Positions 1-10,163 of a stretch of 64,000 bases of DNA are shown piece by piece; the first letter of the stretch is position 1, and the number at the start of each line of letters is the position of its first letter. The notes below the pieces were generated by a model. The model was given only the letters and a program-made list of their open reading frames with translations, was not told the DNA's origin and did no database searches. The stretch lies in assembly GCF_003697345.1 (NCBI RefSeq), contig NZ_RFLY01000016.1, forward strand, positions 1 to 64,000, in the 5' to 3' direction. The position numbers and the translations under genes were made by a program. The DNA is from Solilutibacter pythonis. Its GTDB lineage: Bacteria > Pseudomonadota > Gammaproteobacteria > Xanthomonadales > Xanthomonadaceae.

Positions 1-163
1 CCGCCGTGACCTTGCTGCCGGCTTTCGGCAGGTCGAAGGGTTTGATGACCGGAAAGCCGTCGCCATAGTGGGTGGCATCCGGTGCCGGGGGCTGGACGGA
101 TTCGCTGACCGGCGAGCAGGCGGCCATACTCATCATCAATATCGATAATCCCAGTGTGCGCAT
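1..163 (-). CDS. Lipoprotein, 5' end only (runs off the window)
   Basis: Read on the minus strand from the ATG at 163, the frame is open to base 1 and gives 54 residues starting MRTLGLSILMMSMAACSPVS. This is a classic lipoprotein signal: a charged N-terminus, a short hydrophobic core and a lipobox ending in AAC, so Cys16 would be lipidated and the protein anchored in a cell-envelope membrane. A GGAG ribosome site lies six bases before the start. The visible mature part is Pro-rich and then non-repetitive. No family is recognisable from 38 mature residues. It is transcribed away from groES. Confidence 0.7.
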   Translation of the reverse strand, partial: MRTLGLSILMMSMAACSPVSESVQPPAPDATHYGDGFPVIKPFDLPKAGSKVTA

Positions 164-312
164 GGGTGGGCTCCATGTGGGGCGGGGCTGGGGCAGTCTA
201 TCCATATCGCGGCGCGGCCGGCGGCATGGGCGGCCGAGGTCGTCGCATAGGTGAGGGCGAGGATCGATTGCGTGTCGAGCACGGGACGTGGCGGTGGCGA
301 GGCGGACGTTCC

Positions 313-536
313 GTGACGGGTCATGCAAGTGCGCAACGCATGGGGCCGGTCGCAGCGCCGCGCAATTGTTCGACGAGCGTGACGGGTCGCGCGGGTGCGA
401 AACGCACATGCCCGGCGCTTTCGATGCGATCACCTGCATATGACGGGTCGCGCGGGTGCGCAACGCATGGGTCGCCCGCTGGCCTCCGCTCAGGTTGGCC
501 CAGGGTGACGGGTCGCACGGGCGCGCAACGCACGGG
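313..536. repeat. Four imperfect ~32-nt direct repeats upstream of groES
   Basis: Copies start at 313, 379, 440 and 505 and share the cores TGACGGGTC, a GC-rich centre and AACGCA near the end. Intervals are 66, 61 and 65 bases, so the layout resembles repeat-spacer DNA, but the copies differ from each other at several positions and no cas gene is adjacent. Open frames across this stretch look spurious. The rest of 164-556 holds no gene that I can support; 164-312 is plain GC-rich sequence. Confidence 0.6.
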
Positions 537-556
537 CACGGTGATGCCGGTCGCCC

Positions 557-584
557 CTTGAAAGCCCCGGGGGCCGCCCCATCT
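557..584 (+). promoter_or_regulatory. Sigma-32 (heat-shock) promoter of groESL
   Basis: The -35 CTTGAAA (557-563) and the -10 CCCCATCT (577-584) match the sigma-32 consensus at every defined base, with a 13-base spacer. The site is 112 bases upstream of the groES start. No CIRCE inverted repeat (the HrcA operator) was seen between here and groES, which suggests control by sigma-32 alone. Confidence 0.85.
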
Positions 585-696
585 CGAAGGCATCCTGGCT
601 CGGCGCCCTGCGCGTCCGGCGGTTTGGCGCTCCCCGGCGCCGATTGCTAAAATGGCCGGGTTTTTTCATCCCAATCAACCACTTGAGAGATTCGTC

Positions 697-984
697 ATGA
701 ACATCAAGCCACTCTACGACCGCATCGTGGTCAAGCCGATCGAAGCCGAGGAACTGTCCGCCGGCGGTATCGTCATCCCCGACAACGCCAAGGAAAAGCC
801 GACCAAGGGCGAAGTGGTCGCGGTCGGCGCCGGCAAGGCGCTCGACAACGGCCAGACCCGTCCGATGCAGGTCAAGGTCGGCGACAAGGTGATCTACGGC
901 CAGTATTCCGGCAGCGCCTACAAGCACGACGGCATCGAATACAAGATCGTGCGCGAGGACGACATCCTCGCCGTGCTCGCTTGA
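697..984 (+). CDS. groES: Co-chaperonin GroES (Hsp10)
   Basis: GroES forms the heptameric lid of the GroEL folding chamber in the cytoplasm. The protein is 95 aa, the usual length. It starts [16 protein letters not shown] and carries the typical [20 protein letters not shown] segment with the mobile loop, ending in a conserved [13 protein letters not shown] tail. I chose the ATG at 697 because a longer in-frame start at 652 lies in untranslated leader and family members begin at this point. A GAGAGA ribosome site precedes it. groEL begins 39 bases downstream, so the two form an operon behind the sigma-32 promoter. Confidence 0.98.
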   Translation: MNIKPLYDRIVVKPIEAEELSAGGIVIPDNAKEKPTKGEVVAVGAGKALDNGQTRPMQVKVGDKVIYGQYSGSAYKHDGIEYKIVREDDILAVLA

Positions 985-1011
985 TTCCCACCCCCCGAAT
1001 TCGTCATTTGA

Positions 1012-2664
<1,653 letters not shown>

Positions 2665-2804
2665 GACGCCCGCTCCCTCCCATCGGGTTGGCGGCCGCTA
2701 CCCGGAGGCGCATGTGACGGCTCATGCACATCGCTTTCCGCTTGCCGGCCGCGCAACCCGCTGGCGACGACCCGGCGAATCTCCCGCCAGGGCCGCAAGA
2801 CGAG

Positions 2805-2834
2805 AACCCCCGCAGCGATGCGGGGGTTTTTGTT
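2805..2834 (+). terminator. Rho-independent terminator after groESL
   Basis: A stem of AACCCCCGCA pairs with TGCGGGGGTT around a GCGA loop and runs directly into TTTTTGTTT. It lies 140 bases past the groEL stop and 60 bases before cas1, so it insulates the defence island from heat-shock transcription. Confidence 0.9.
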
Positions 2835-2894
2835 TGCCGTCGAACCGGTGAAATATGCTGTTGTCATGCTGGCCCGGATGCCAGGGGGGAAGCC

Positions 2895-3866
2895 GTGGAC
2901 GATCTGTCGCCATCGGATATGAAGTCCATTCTGCTGTCCAAGCGGGTCAATCTCTACTATTTGCAGCATTGCCGGGTGCTGGTCAACGGCGGTCGGGTCG
3001 AATACGTTACCGATGCCGGCAAGCAGTCCCTTTACTGGAATATTCCCATCGCCAATACCACGGTGGTGCTATTGGGAACGGGCACCTCCGTCACCCAGGC
3101 GGCGATGCGCGAACTGGCCAAGGCCGGCGTACTGGTCGGCTTCTGTGGCGGTGGTGGAACGCCACTGTTTTCGGCCAACGAGGTCGATGTCGATGTGGCC
3201 TGGTTCTCGCCGCAAAGCGAATATCGGCCCACCGAATATTTGCAGGCGTGGGTGTCGTTCTGGTTCGATGACGCGCGGCGCCTGCGCGCGGCCAAATCAA
3301 TCCAGAAGGCGCGTCTTCAGTGCAGCGGCGCGCAATGGCTGAAATCGCGCGCACTGCGCGATGCCGGGTTCGAGCCCGATGCCCGGTTGTTGGGCGCGTC
3401 GTTGGAAAAATCGGCCGCCGCGGTCGAAACGTGTGCGGACGTCAATGCGTTGCTGACCGAGGAAGCCCGGCTGACCAAGGCCCTGTTCCGCCTCGCCGCG
3501 CGCACGGCGGGTTATGGAGATTTCACCCGCGCCAAACGCGGAAGCGGCACCGACCCGGCCAATCGGTTTCTCGATCACGGCAATTATCTGGCTTATGGAC
3601 TGGCTGCCAGCGCGACCTGGGTATTGGGTCTGCCGCATGGCCTGGCCGTGCTTCATGGCAAGACGCGCCGTGGCGGGTTGGTGTTCGATGTCGCCGATCT
3701 GGTCAAGGACGCGGCCATTCTGCCGCAGGCATTCGTTTCGGCGATGCGCGGCGACGAGGAGCAGACCTTCCGGCAAGCCTGCATCGAACGACTCACGCGC
3801 ATGGAGGCGCTGGACTTCATGATCGATACCTTGAAGCAAATCGCGCTGGAAACGGCCTCGGCATGA
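2895..3866 (+). CDS. cas1: CRISPR-associated Cas1, type I-F
   Basis: This is the integrase subunit of spacer acquisition, 323 aa. It has the I-F Cas1 signature (SKRVNLYYLQHCRVLVNGG, then NIPIANTTVVLLGTGTSVTQ) and the metal-binding catalytic set: a Glu in the EEARLTKALFRLA helix, the His in LPHGLAVLHGK and the Asp in FDVADLVKDA. I chose the GTG at 2895 because it gives the conserved family start (VDDLSPSDMKSILLSKR) and follows a GGGGGGA ribosome site. An ATG at 2920 is in another frame. The stop overlaps the cas2-3 start (ATGA). In I-F systems Cas1 works with the Cas2-Cas3 fusion protein. Confidence 0.97.
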   Translation: MDDLSPSDMKSILLSKRVNLYYLQHCRVLVNGGRVEYVTDAGKQSLYWNIPIANTTVVLLGTGTSVTQAAMRELAKAGVLVGFCGGGGTPLFSANEVDVDVAWFSPQSEYRPTEYLQAWVSFWFDDARRLRAAKSIQKARLQCSGAQWLKSRALRDAGFEPDARLLGASLEKSAAAVETCADVNALLTEEARLTKALFRLAARTAGYGDFTRAKRGSGTDPANRFLDHGNYLAYGLAASATWVLGLPHGLAVLHGKTRRGGLVFDVADLVKDAAILPQAFVSAMRGDEEQTFRQACIERLTRMEALDFMIDTLKQIALETASA

Positions 3867-6800
3867 ATATCCTGCTGGTTTCCGAGTGCAGCGGGCGGGC
3901 GATCAATGCGACCCGGCGCATCCTCGACCAGTTTGCCGAGCGCCGGGGCGAGCGCGCCTGGCAGACGCCGATCACGCGGGAAGGTCTGAATACATTGCGT
4001 CAGTTGCTGCGCAAGAGCGCGCGCAAGAACACGGCGGTGGCCTGTCACTGGATTCGCGGCTTGAACCACACCGAGTTGCTGTGGATTGTCGGCAACGCGA
4101 GTCGCTTCAATGCGCAGGGCGCGGTGCCCACCAACACGACCCGCCGCGACGTGCTGCGCAATACCGATGAAAACGACTGGCATACCGGCGAGGACATCGG
4201 TCTGCTGGCGCAACTGGCCGCCTTGCTGCATGACCTTGGCAAGGCCAGCGTGGCGTTCCAGCATCGATTGGCGGGCCGGCTTGTCGAGCGCAATCTGTAT
4301 CGGCACGAATGGGTCTCGCTGCGCTTGTTCCTGACCTTCGTCGGCGAGGATGACGATGAAGGTTGGCTGCGGCGTCTCGCCAGCCCGACGGTGGATGACG
4401 ATGTCGCATGGCTGGCGGCCGGGCGCTATCTGCGCGATGGCATCGATACCACCGCGCCCCCTTTCGCCCATTTGCCGCCTTTGGCCGCCGCCGTGGCGTG
4501 GCTGGTCCTGACGCATCACCGCCTGCCGATCATGCCGATGTATGAGGAAACCGGCGAGCAGTCCTGGCTGGGGCGGCGATGCAGGGATTTCGATCAAAGC
4601 GGACGGCTGCACGATCTGCTCGCCGATGTCCGCCACGACTGGAACGAAGTCCGGCGGCAGGCAGAGACGAAAGAAACATGCGCTTACTGGTCGATGGCGG
4701 GTGAACTGCCGGTGCGCCTGCCCCGATGGCGCGCCCGCGCCGCCAAGCTCGCACAGCGCTTGCTGGCGTTGCGGGCCAAGCCCGGCAAGGGCGACTGGCT
4801 GTCCAATCCCTACGTCATGCACGTCGCCCGCATGAGTCTGATGTTGGCGGATCACCATTATTCGTCGCTGCCGACGGATTCGCATGAGCGCGTCAGCGGG
4901 GATGTCGGTTACGCCATCTATGCCAATACCGATCGGGAGGGCAGGCTCAAGCAGCCACTGGACGAGCATCTGCTGGGCGTTGCGCGCAATGCGGCGATGA
5001 TTTGCCGCAGCCTGCCGGACTTCACCGCGCACTTGCCCCATTTGGTCCACAGGACGCTCCGCAAACGCACCCGCCACCCCGCTTTCCGTTGGCAGGACAA
5101 AGCCTTCGATGCTGCCGAGGCCATGCGTGAACGCGCGTGCGCGCATGGCGCTTTCATCGTCAACATGGCCTCGACCGGGCGCGGCAAGACCATCGCCAAC
5201 GCGCGCATCATGTATGCGCTGGCCGATCCGCAGCGTGGCATGCGGTGCAGCTTTGCCATCGGCCTGCGCACGCTCACCTTGCAAACCGGGCGCTCTTTCC
5301 AGCGCGACCTGGGGTTGCAGGATGACGAAATCGCCATCCGTGTGGGCGGCTCCGCCAACCGCCGATTGTTCGAATATCACCAGCGGCGGGCCGAGCGTTG
5401 CGGTTCGGCTTCCACGCAGGCGCTGATGGAAGAAGACGGCGCGGTGTTCTACGAAGGCAATACTGAAGACCACCCGCTGCTGCGCATGGCGATGAACGAT
5501 GAGCGCATCAAGTACCTGCTGAGCGCGCCGGTGCTGGTCTGCACCATCGATCACTTGATGCCCGCTGCCGAAGCGCAACGCGCCGGTCGGCAGATCGCGC
5601 CGATGTTGCGCCTGATGAGCGGCGATCTGGTGCTGGACGAGCCGGACGATTTCGATCTCTCCGACCTGCCCGCGTTGACCCGGCTGGTGCACTGGGCGGG
5701 ATTGCTTGGTGGCAGAGTGCTGCTGTCGTCGGCCACCTTGCCGCCGGGCCTGGTTCATGGGCTGTTCGAAGCCTACCGGCGGGGGCGCATCCAGTACCAG
5801 GGCAACCGCGGCATGGGCGGTGGGCAGATGTTGCCGCCGCCACCGGTCGCCTGTCTGTGGGTGGACGAGTTCAAGACCGTGGCGGCCGATTGCCGCGAAC
5901 CGGAACAGTTCGAAGCGGCGCATGCGGATTTCGTCGCTGCCCGGGTGGGGGCGCTGGGCAAGCAGCCGCCCAAACGGCGGGGCGAATTGCTGCCGTTATC
6001 CATCAATGCGAAAAGCAAGGAACGTATTCGCCGCCAGTTCGCCGAGCATGCGCGGCAAGCGATATTGAAGGCGCATGCGCTGCATGCCGCGGTGGATGCG
6101 AAAACCGGCAAGCGCCGCAGTTTCGGCGTGGTGCGGATGGCGAACGTCGAGCCGCTGTACGACGTGGCCACGGAGCTGTTCCGGCTGGGCGCGCCGGAAG
6201 GCATCCATATCCATTTGTGCGTCTATCACTCGCGGTTCCCGCTGCTCCTGCGTTCGGCCATCGAGCATGAGCTGGATACCGTGCTGGATCGGCGTGGCGT
6301 GGACGACCCGGCCTGCTCGCGGCCCAACGTCCGCAAATTGCTGGAGGCCTGTCCCGAGCGGGATCACGTCTTCGTGGTGCTCGCCTCCCCCGTTGCGGAA
6401 GTGGGCAGGGATTGGTCGCTGGACTGGGCCGTGGTGGAGCCTTCGTCGATGCGCTCGCTGATCCAGTTGGCCGGGCGCGTATGCCGGCATCGCGACCCAC
6501 CGAACGAACATTCCAATGTGTTCATCTTCGACACCAACCTCAAGCATTTCGAACGGGGCAGGCCCGCCTTCGTGCGGCCGGGGTTCGAGGAGATGCGAGA
6601 TCGTCCCGGCGCGCTGCGCTTGGAGAGCCATGCCTTGAGCACGCTGCTGGCGCCAGAGGAGTATGCCGTCATCGATGCCCGTTCGAGAGTCCAGGCCAGG
6701 CCGCTCGAAAGCCTGCGTCCACGGACGCGGCTGGTGGATCTGGAGCATGCGCGCCTGCACCTGGTGATGCGCGCCAGTCAAAAGGGCGTGCTCAACGCGG

Positions 6801-7207
6801 CCAGCATCTGGGCCACGCCGCGCGCGGCGCTTACCTGGGCGTTACCGCAGCAGCAGCCGTTCCGCGACGATGGCGGATGTCGCGAAGAGACCCTGGCATT
6901 CCTGCCGGATGATGACGAAACACGCCTGATTCCGCACCGGGTGCGGGAAGCGCCCGGTGAAAAAATCTATACCACCGCCGGAGACGCGTTGGAGGATATC
7001 GATCTGACTGCCAGCGGTGGGCCGCGAATCGCACCGTGGATGCGGTTCGACATGCTCGCGTTACTGGAGCCGCTGGCCGAAGCGCAGAACGTTTCGCTTC
7101 GCACGGCCGCCGAACGCTTCACCATCGCCAATGTGCCATTGCCCACCGATGGTCGCCTGGCGCATTGGCGATGGCACCCGGTGTTGGGTTTCACCTTGGC
7201 GGGCTGA
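3863..7207 (+). CDS. cas2-3: Cas2-Cas3 fusion nuclease-helicase, type I-F
   Basis: The protein is 1114 aa, the usual length for this I-F hallmark. An N-terminal Cas2 domain (about residues 1-95, starting MNILLVSECSGRAINATRRI) is joined to Cas3. The HD nuclease motif LLHDLGKAS holds His123-Asp124. The helicase has a Walker A STGRGKT near residue 437, a DEPD box, the LSSATLPP motif and a QLAGRVCRHR motif VI. Cas2 structures spacer integration with Cas1; Cas3 unwinds and degrades DNA bound by the Csy complex. I chose the ATG at 3863 because it overlaps the cas1 stop and gives the family N-terminus; the open frame upstream of it is a shadow inside cas1. All key residues look intact. Confidence 0.97.
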   Translation: MNILLVSECSGRAINATRRILDQFAERRGERAWQTPITREGLNTLRQLLRKSARKNTAVACHWIRGLNHTELLWIVGNASRFNAQGAVPTNTTRRDVLRNTDENDWHTGEDIGLLAQLAALLHDLGKASVAFQHRLAGRLVERNLYRHEWVSLRLFLTFVGEDDDEGWLRRLASPTVDDDVAWLAAGRYLRDGIDTTAPPFAHLPPLAAAVAWLVLTHHRLPIMPMYEETGEQSWLGRRCRDFDQSGRLHDLLADVRHDWNEVRRQAETKETCAYWSMAGELPVRLPRWRARAAKLAQRLLALRAKPGKGDWLSNPYVMHVARMSLMLADHHYSSLPTDSHERVSGDVGYAIYANTDREGRLKQPLDEHLLGVARNAAMICRSLPDFTAHLPHLVHRTLRKRTRHPAFRWQDKAFDAAEAMRERACAHGAFIVNMASTGRGKTIANARIMYALADPQRGMRCSFAIGLRTLTLQTGRSFQRDLGLQDDEIAIRVGGSANRRLFEYHQRRAERCGSASTQALMEEDGAVFYEGNTEDHPLLRMAMNDERIKYLLSAPVLVCTIDHLMPAAEAQRAGRQIAPMLRLMSGDLVLDEPDDFDLSDLPALTRLVHWAGLLGGRVLLSSATLPPGLVHGLFEAYRRGRIQYQGNRGMGGGQMLPPPPVACLWVDEFKTVAADCREPEQFEAAHADFVAARVGALGKQPPKRRGELLPLSINAKSKERIRRQFAEHARQAILKAHALHAAVDAKTGKRRSFGVVRMANVEPLYDVATELFRLGAPEGIHIHLCVYHSRFPLLLRSAIEHELDTVLDRRGVDDPACSRPNVRKLLEACPERDHVFVVLASPVAEVGRDWSLDWAVVEPSSMRSLIQLAGRVCRHRDPPNEHSNVFIFDTNLKHFERGRPAFVRPGFEEMRDRPGALRLESHALSTLLAPEEYAVIDARSRVQARPLESLRPRTRLVDLEHARLHLVMRASQKGVLNAASIWATPRAALTWALPQQQPFRDDGGCREETLAFLPDDDETRLIPHRVREAPGEKIYTTAGDALEDIDLTASGGPRIAPWMRFDMLALLEPLAEAQNVSLRTAAERFTIANVPLPTDGRLAHWRWHPVLGFTLAG

Positions 7208-7514
7208 TGGGGGCATGATCGTCATGGGGCGATCGTTTTCATGCCCATCGGGGGAGGTCGGTTGTGTGGGGTGTTGGCGTGCTTGGCCTCTGCTTCAGCA
7301 TTCTTGTGGCGATCGCCATGGCGAGGAGAAGCCTGGGGGCGGGTGTGCGCTTGGCGTGTCAGGTATCAGGGTGATCCGGTTGGTGAGGGGCGTACGGCTG
7401 TGTTGCCGCAAGGCTGCCTGTTCGGCAGTGGATGTCGGTGCCGTGAAGCACGCGTGCAATTTTCTCAGCTACTTGTTCAGTAGAAGTCGGCGGCCAATAG
7501 AGTACATCGTAACG

Positions 7515-7544
7515 TGCAAACGTTTTTCGAAATACGCATACAAT
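7515..7544 (+). promoter_or_regulatory. Possible promoter of the cas8f-cas5f-cas7f-cas6f operon
   Basis: TACAAT at 7539-7544 is a good -10 element in an AT-rich patch. The best -35 (TGCAAA at 7515-7520, spacer 18) is weak. The position, 250 bases before cas8f and after the cas2-3 stop, suggests that the interference genes have their own start site. This is an inference. Confidence 0.35.
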
Positions 7545-7668
7545 GGATTTATTTTTCAGAATGATTGAATTATCGTTGAATTGGCGATATTTCCATTCTG
7601 ACAGGGATGGCGTCCTGGCAACCTGGCAACTTTCCCAATCGACGTTCGCGATTTATAGGAGGGACGAG

Positions 7669-7734
7669 ATGTTTAGTACGCATCGCACCAGAAGAGTATG
7701 GGGGCCTGTTGGCCCCCATGCGCGCACCCCGTAG
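7669..7734 (+). CDS. Possible 21-residue leader peptide before cas8f
   Basis: An ATG at 7669 is preceded five bases upstream by AGGAGGGA (7657-7664), one of the strongest ribosome sites in the window. It opens a 21-codon frame ending in TAG at 7734. The coding sequence contains a hairpin-forming stretch (7698-7719). No homology is recognisable and the peptide is rich in Arg, Pro and Gly. It could be a translated leader or a chance frame. Confidence 0.3.
   Translation: MFSTHRTRRVWGPVGPHARTP
7698..7719 (+). promoter_or_regulatory. GC hairpin upstream of cas8f
   Basis: ATGGGGGCC and GGCCCCCAT form a perfect 9-bp stem with a TGTT loop, 76 bases before the cas8f ATG. No T-run follows, so it is not a standard intrinsic terminator. 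It may be an attenuator-like or mRNA-stabilising element. Confidence 0.5.
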
Positions 7735-7794
7735 CGAGTTGCTGCGGGAGTCCTATCTCATTCGACCTTCCTGGGCCGAAGAACAGGAGTCCCC

Positions 7795-9159
7795 ATGAAC
7801 GAACGAACCCAGCGTATCCGTGAAACCATTGGCGGTTTCATTGAGGAGCGATTTGTCGCCAAGTCGAAAGGTGGCAAGGACGACGACGTATTAGCCTCCA
7901 AATACGGATACGACGCCTGGCTCGCCGACGCGGCTCGACGAGTCGGCCAGATCCAGGCAGTTACTCATGTGCTGAAGGCCACGCACCCGGATGCCAAGGG
8001 CAGCAGCCTGTATGTCCGGCCCAAACAGTTGCCGGAGCGGCCCGAAGCCGGTTCCCATGCACTGGGGGAAACGTATGCCGAAGATATCGTCGGTAATGCC
8101 GCCGCACTGGATGTCTACAAACTGCTGAAACTGGAGGTGGAGGGGCGGCGTCTTTTGGATTGGCTGCAAAGCGAGGATTCGGACTTGCTTGCCGCACTGT
8201 CCGACGATCCCGCCGTGGCGGTGGCCCATGCGGCGGCGTTCCGGTCACTGGTGCGTCCTGCGGAAACATATGCCAGCCATCTCAATGCCAAGCAGTTGTA
8301 TTGGTGCATTGGCGAAGATGCGACCGACGATACCCAGTATCATCTTTTGCAGCCGATGTTTCCCAGCAGCCTGATGCATGCGGTCCATGCCAATATACAG
8401 CGCAGCCGCTTTGACGATGACGTGGTCGAGATGCGCAAAGCCCGGCGCGAGAATAAGCCGCATCATGGTGTGGAACCGGAATACCAAGGGCTTGGTGTGC
8501 GAAAACTCGGGGGAACTAAGCCCCAGAACGTTTCGCAATTGAATAGTGAGCGGGGGGGGATCAATTATCTTCTGGCATCTTTGCCGCCGGAATGGAAACA
8601 GGGCCGCCCACGTGAATTCCTGCGAGTCACTACGGCCATTCCACGCTTTGAATATTTTGAGGATGTGCGTGCCCTGCTGAAGGCTTACATCAAGCATGTG
8701 AAATCCTACGACCAGCGCCGTCATGCGCAGGATGATAAGCGCCGGCGGCTGGAGCGGCGTTTGGGGACGATGCTGGGGGTCTTCGGTGTGACGACAGCCC
8801 AATCGTTCGAGCCGGGTTGGACGCGGCAGGTGGAATGCAATCTCGCGGAATGCGAAAAACTCTGGCTCGATCCCGGGCGCAGGACACTTCAGTGTCGGGA
8901 GCAAGCCAATGACCCGGAAGGGCATGAGGACGATCTTGCTTTCAACAAGGCATTCGATCACCAGGACTGGCCCGACGAAGTGGCGGCCCGCTTCGCAAAA
9001 TGGTTAAGCGACCGGCTGCGCAAGGAGGACGTACCCACGGGTGATGTCGAGCTCAGGCATTTTGCGCGCGAGGCCGTCGTCGATGCGGTGGATTGGCCCA
9101 ATCCCATGCGGCGCGACTTGCCGAACAAGCGGCAATGGAATACCGGGGTGGCGTCATGA
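7795..9159 (+). CDS. cas8f: Cas8f (Csy1), large subunit of the I-F Cascade
   Basis: Csy1 helps recognise the PAM and clamps the 5' end of the crRNA in the I-F surveillance complex. The protein is 454 aa, close to the family norm. The N-terminus (MNERTQRIRETIGGFIEERF), the GGTKPQNVSQLNSERGGINY segment and the SLPPEWKQ block are typical of Csy1. The ATG at 7795 has an AGGAG ribosome site. The gene ends in an ATGA overlap with cas5f, showing translational coupling. Confidence 0.95.
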   Translation: MNERTQRIRETIGGFIEERFVAKSKGGKDDDVLASKYGYDAWLADAARRVGQIQAVTHVLKATHPDAKGSSLYVRPKQLPERPEAGSHALGETYAEDIVGNAAALDVYKLLKLEVEGRRLLDWLQSEDSDLLAALSDDPAVAVAHAAAFRSLVRPAETYASHLNAKQLYWCIGEDATDDTQYHLLQPMFPSSLMHAVHANIQRSRFDDDVVEMRKARRENKPHHGVEPEYQGLGVRKLGGTKPQNVSQLNSERGGINYLLASLPPEWKQGRPREFLRVTTAIPRFEYFEDVRALLKAYIKHVKSYDQRRHAQDDKRRRLERRLGTMLGVFGVTTAQSFEPGWTRQVECNLAECEKLWLDPGRRTLQCREQANDPEGHEDDLAFNKAFDHQDWPDEVAARFAKWLSDRLRKEDVPTGDVELRHFAREAVVDAVDWPNPMRRDLPNKRQWNTGVAS

Positions 9160-10142
9160 ATGATCAATGCCCCGGCTTCAGCCATCTGCTGATATTTCCC
9201 AGGCGTCGCGTGCAGAACGCCAATGCCATTTCAAGCCCATTGACCCATGGCTTCCCTTCCATGACCGCTTTCATCGGCCTAATGTGGGCCTTGCAGCGAA
9301 AAGCGCGACTGGCGGGAGTCGAGGATATTCGCTTCCGGGCGATTGGCGTGATTTGTCATCGCCACCAGGAACTCGTCACCGGCCGATACGACAAGGCGTT
9401 CCGGCTCACCCGCAATCCGATTGGCAAGGATGGCAAGATCGCCGCCATCGTCGAGGAAGGGCGCATTCACCTGGACATCAGTCTCGTTCTGGCGGTGGAA
9501 GCGCCCATGATCGGGCGAGATCGGGACAGCGACCAAGCATTGGCGGCACGGCTCGGTGATTCGTTGGAGACGATGCGCATCGCCGGTGGCACGCAGCTTT
9601 CCGCCGGGCCCAGGTCGCAGCCGTATTGGGCGGCGATGACGGGGGATGCCGAAGGCCGTAATGCCGTGTTCCGTTCCACCATATTGCGGTTGCTGCCGGG
9701 CTTCGCACTGGTGTCGCGTGACGATCTGTTGTCGGAAACGCTCGAAGCGCAACGCAAGCATAATCCCGATGCCACCGTGCTGGACGCGTGGTTGACGTGT
9801 TCGCGCTGGAACCACCGTTACGACAGCAGTGAGCGGAAATGGGTGCAGGATCGGTCCAAGGGCAGCGGTTGGATCGTACCGATTCCGGTTGGCTACACCG
9901 CGTTGACCGACTTGCAGCCCGCGGGCAGCGTGGTCAATGCGCGCGACGCGGACACGCCGTTCCGCTTCGTTGAAAGCTTGTATTCGCTGGGTCAATGGAT
10001 TGGCCCGCATCGCATCGAATACCCCGGGCAGCTGCTCTGGTATCCCGATACTCAAGCGGATACAGGGGTATATCGGTGTCGTAACGATTTCATCAACCCG
10101 CAAATGCCGGCTGATGAACTGGACTGGCTCGAAGACGCATAA
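9156..10142 (+). CDS. cas5f: Cas5f (Csy2), I-F Cascade subunit
   Basis: Csy2 pairs with Csy1 at the 5' handle of the crRNA. The protein is 328 aa. Typical sequence includes LLIFPRRRVQNANAISSPLT, the HGFPSMTAFIGLMWALQRK block and the FRAIGVICHRHQEL segment. I chose the ATG at 9156 because it overlaps the cas8f stop and matches the family start; an in-frame start at 9093 lies inside cas8f. Only 21 bases separate it from cas7f. Confidence 0.95.
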   Translation: MNDQCPGFSHLLIFPRRRVQNANAISSPLTHGFPSMTAFIGLMWALQRKARLAGVEDIRFRAIGVICHRHQELVTGRYDKAFRLTRNPIGKDGKIAAIVEEGRIHLDISLVLAVEAPMIGRDRDSDQALAARLGDSLETMRIAGGTQLSAGPRSQPYWAAMTGDAEGRNAVFRSTILRLLPGFALVSRDDLLSETLEAQRKHNPDATVLDAWLTCSRWNHRYDSSERKWVQDRSKGSGWIVPIPVGYTALTDLQPAGSVVNARDADTPFRFVESLYSLGQWIGPHRIEYPGQLLWYPDTQADTGVYRCRNDFINPQMPADELDWLEDA

Positions 10143-10163
10143 TCATTGACTCTGGAGAACATC

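Larger units (their letters stand above)
7208..7794 (+). other. 587-bp intergenic stretch inside the I-F cas operon
   Basis: I-F operons usually run tightly from cas2-3 into cas8f, so this gap is unusual. The first 240 bases are GC-rich with no convincing gene. An inverted repeat (GGGCATGA at 7211-7218, TCATGCCC at 7239-7246) sits right after the cas2-3 stop and is followed by no clear T-run. From about 7440 the DNA becomes AT-rich. It holds a possible promoter, a very short reading frame with a strong ribosome site and a GC hairpin, each listed separately. Confidence 0.6.

Noticed and set aside
313..536. Calling the groES-upstream repeats a third CRISPR array
   Set aside because: The repeats are imperfect at several positions in every copy, there are only four, and no cas genes are next to them.
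3653..5923. A 756-residue minus-strand frame opposite cas2-3
   Set aside because: Antisense shadow of a GC-rich gene. The plus strand carries all nuclease and helicase motifs.
7017..7568. A 183-residue plus-strand frame after cas2-3
   Set aside because: It begins inside cas2-3 in another frame and its sequence shows no domain. The start lacks a ribosome site.
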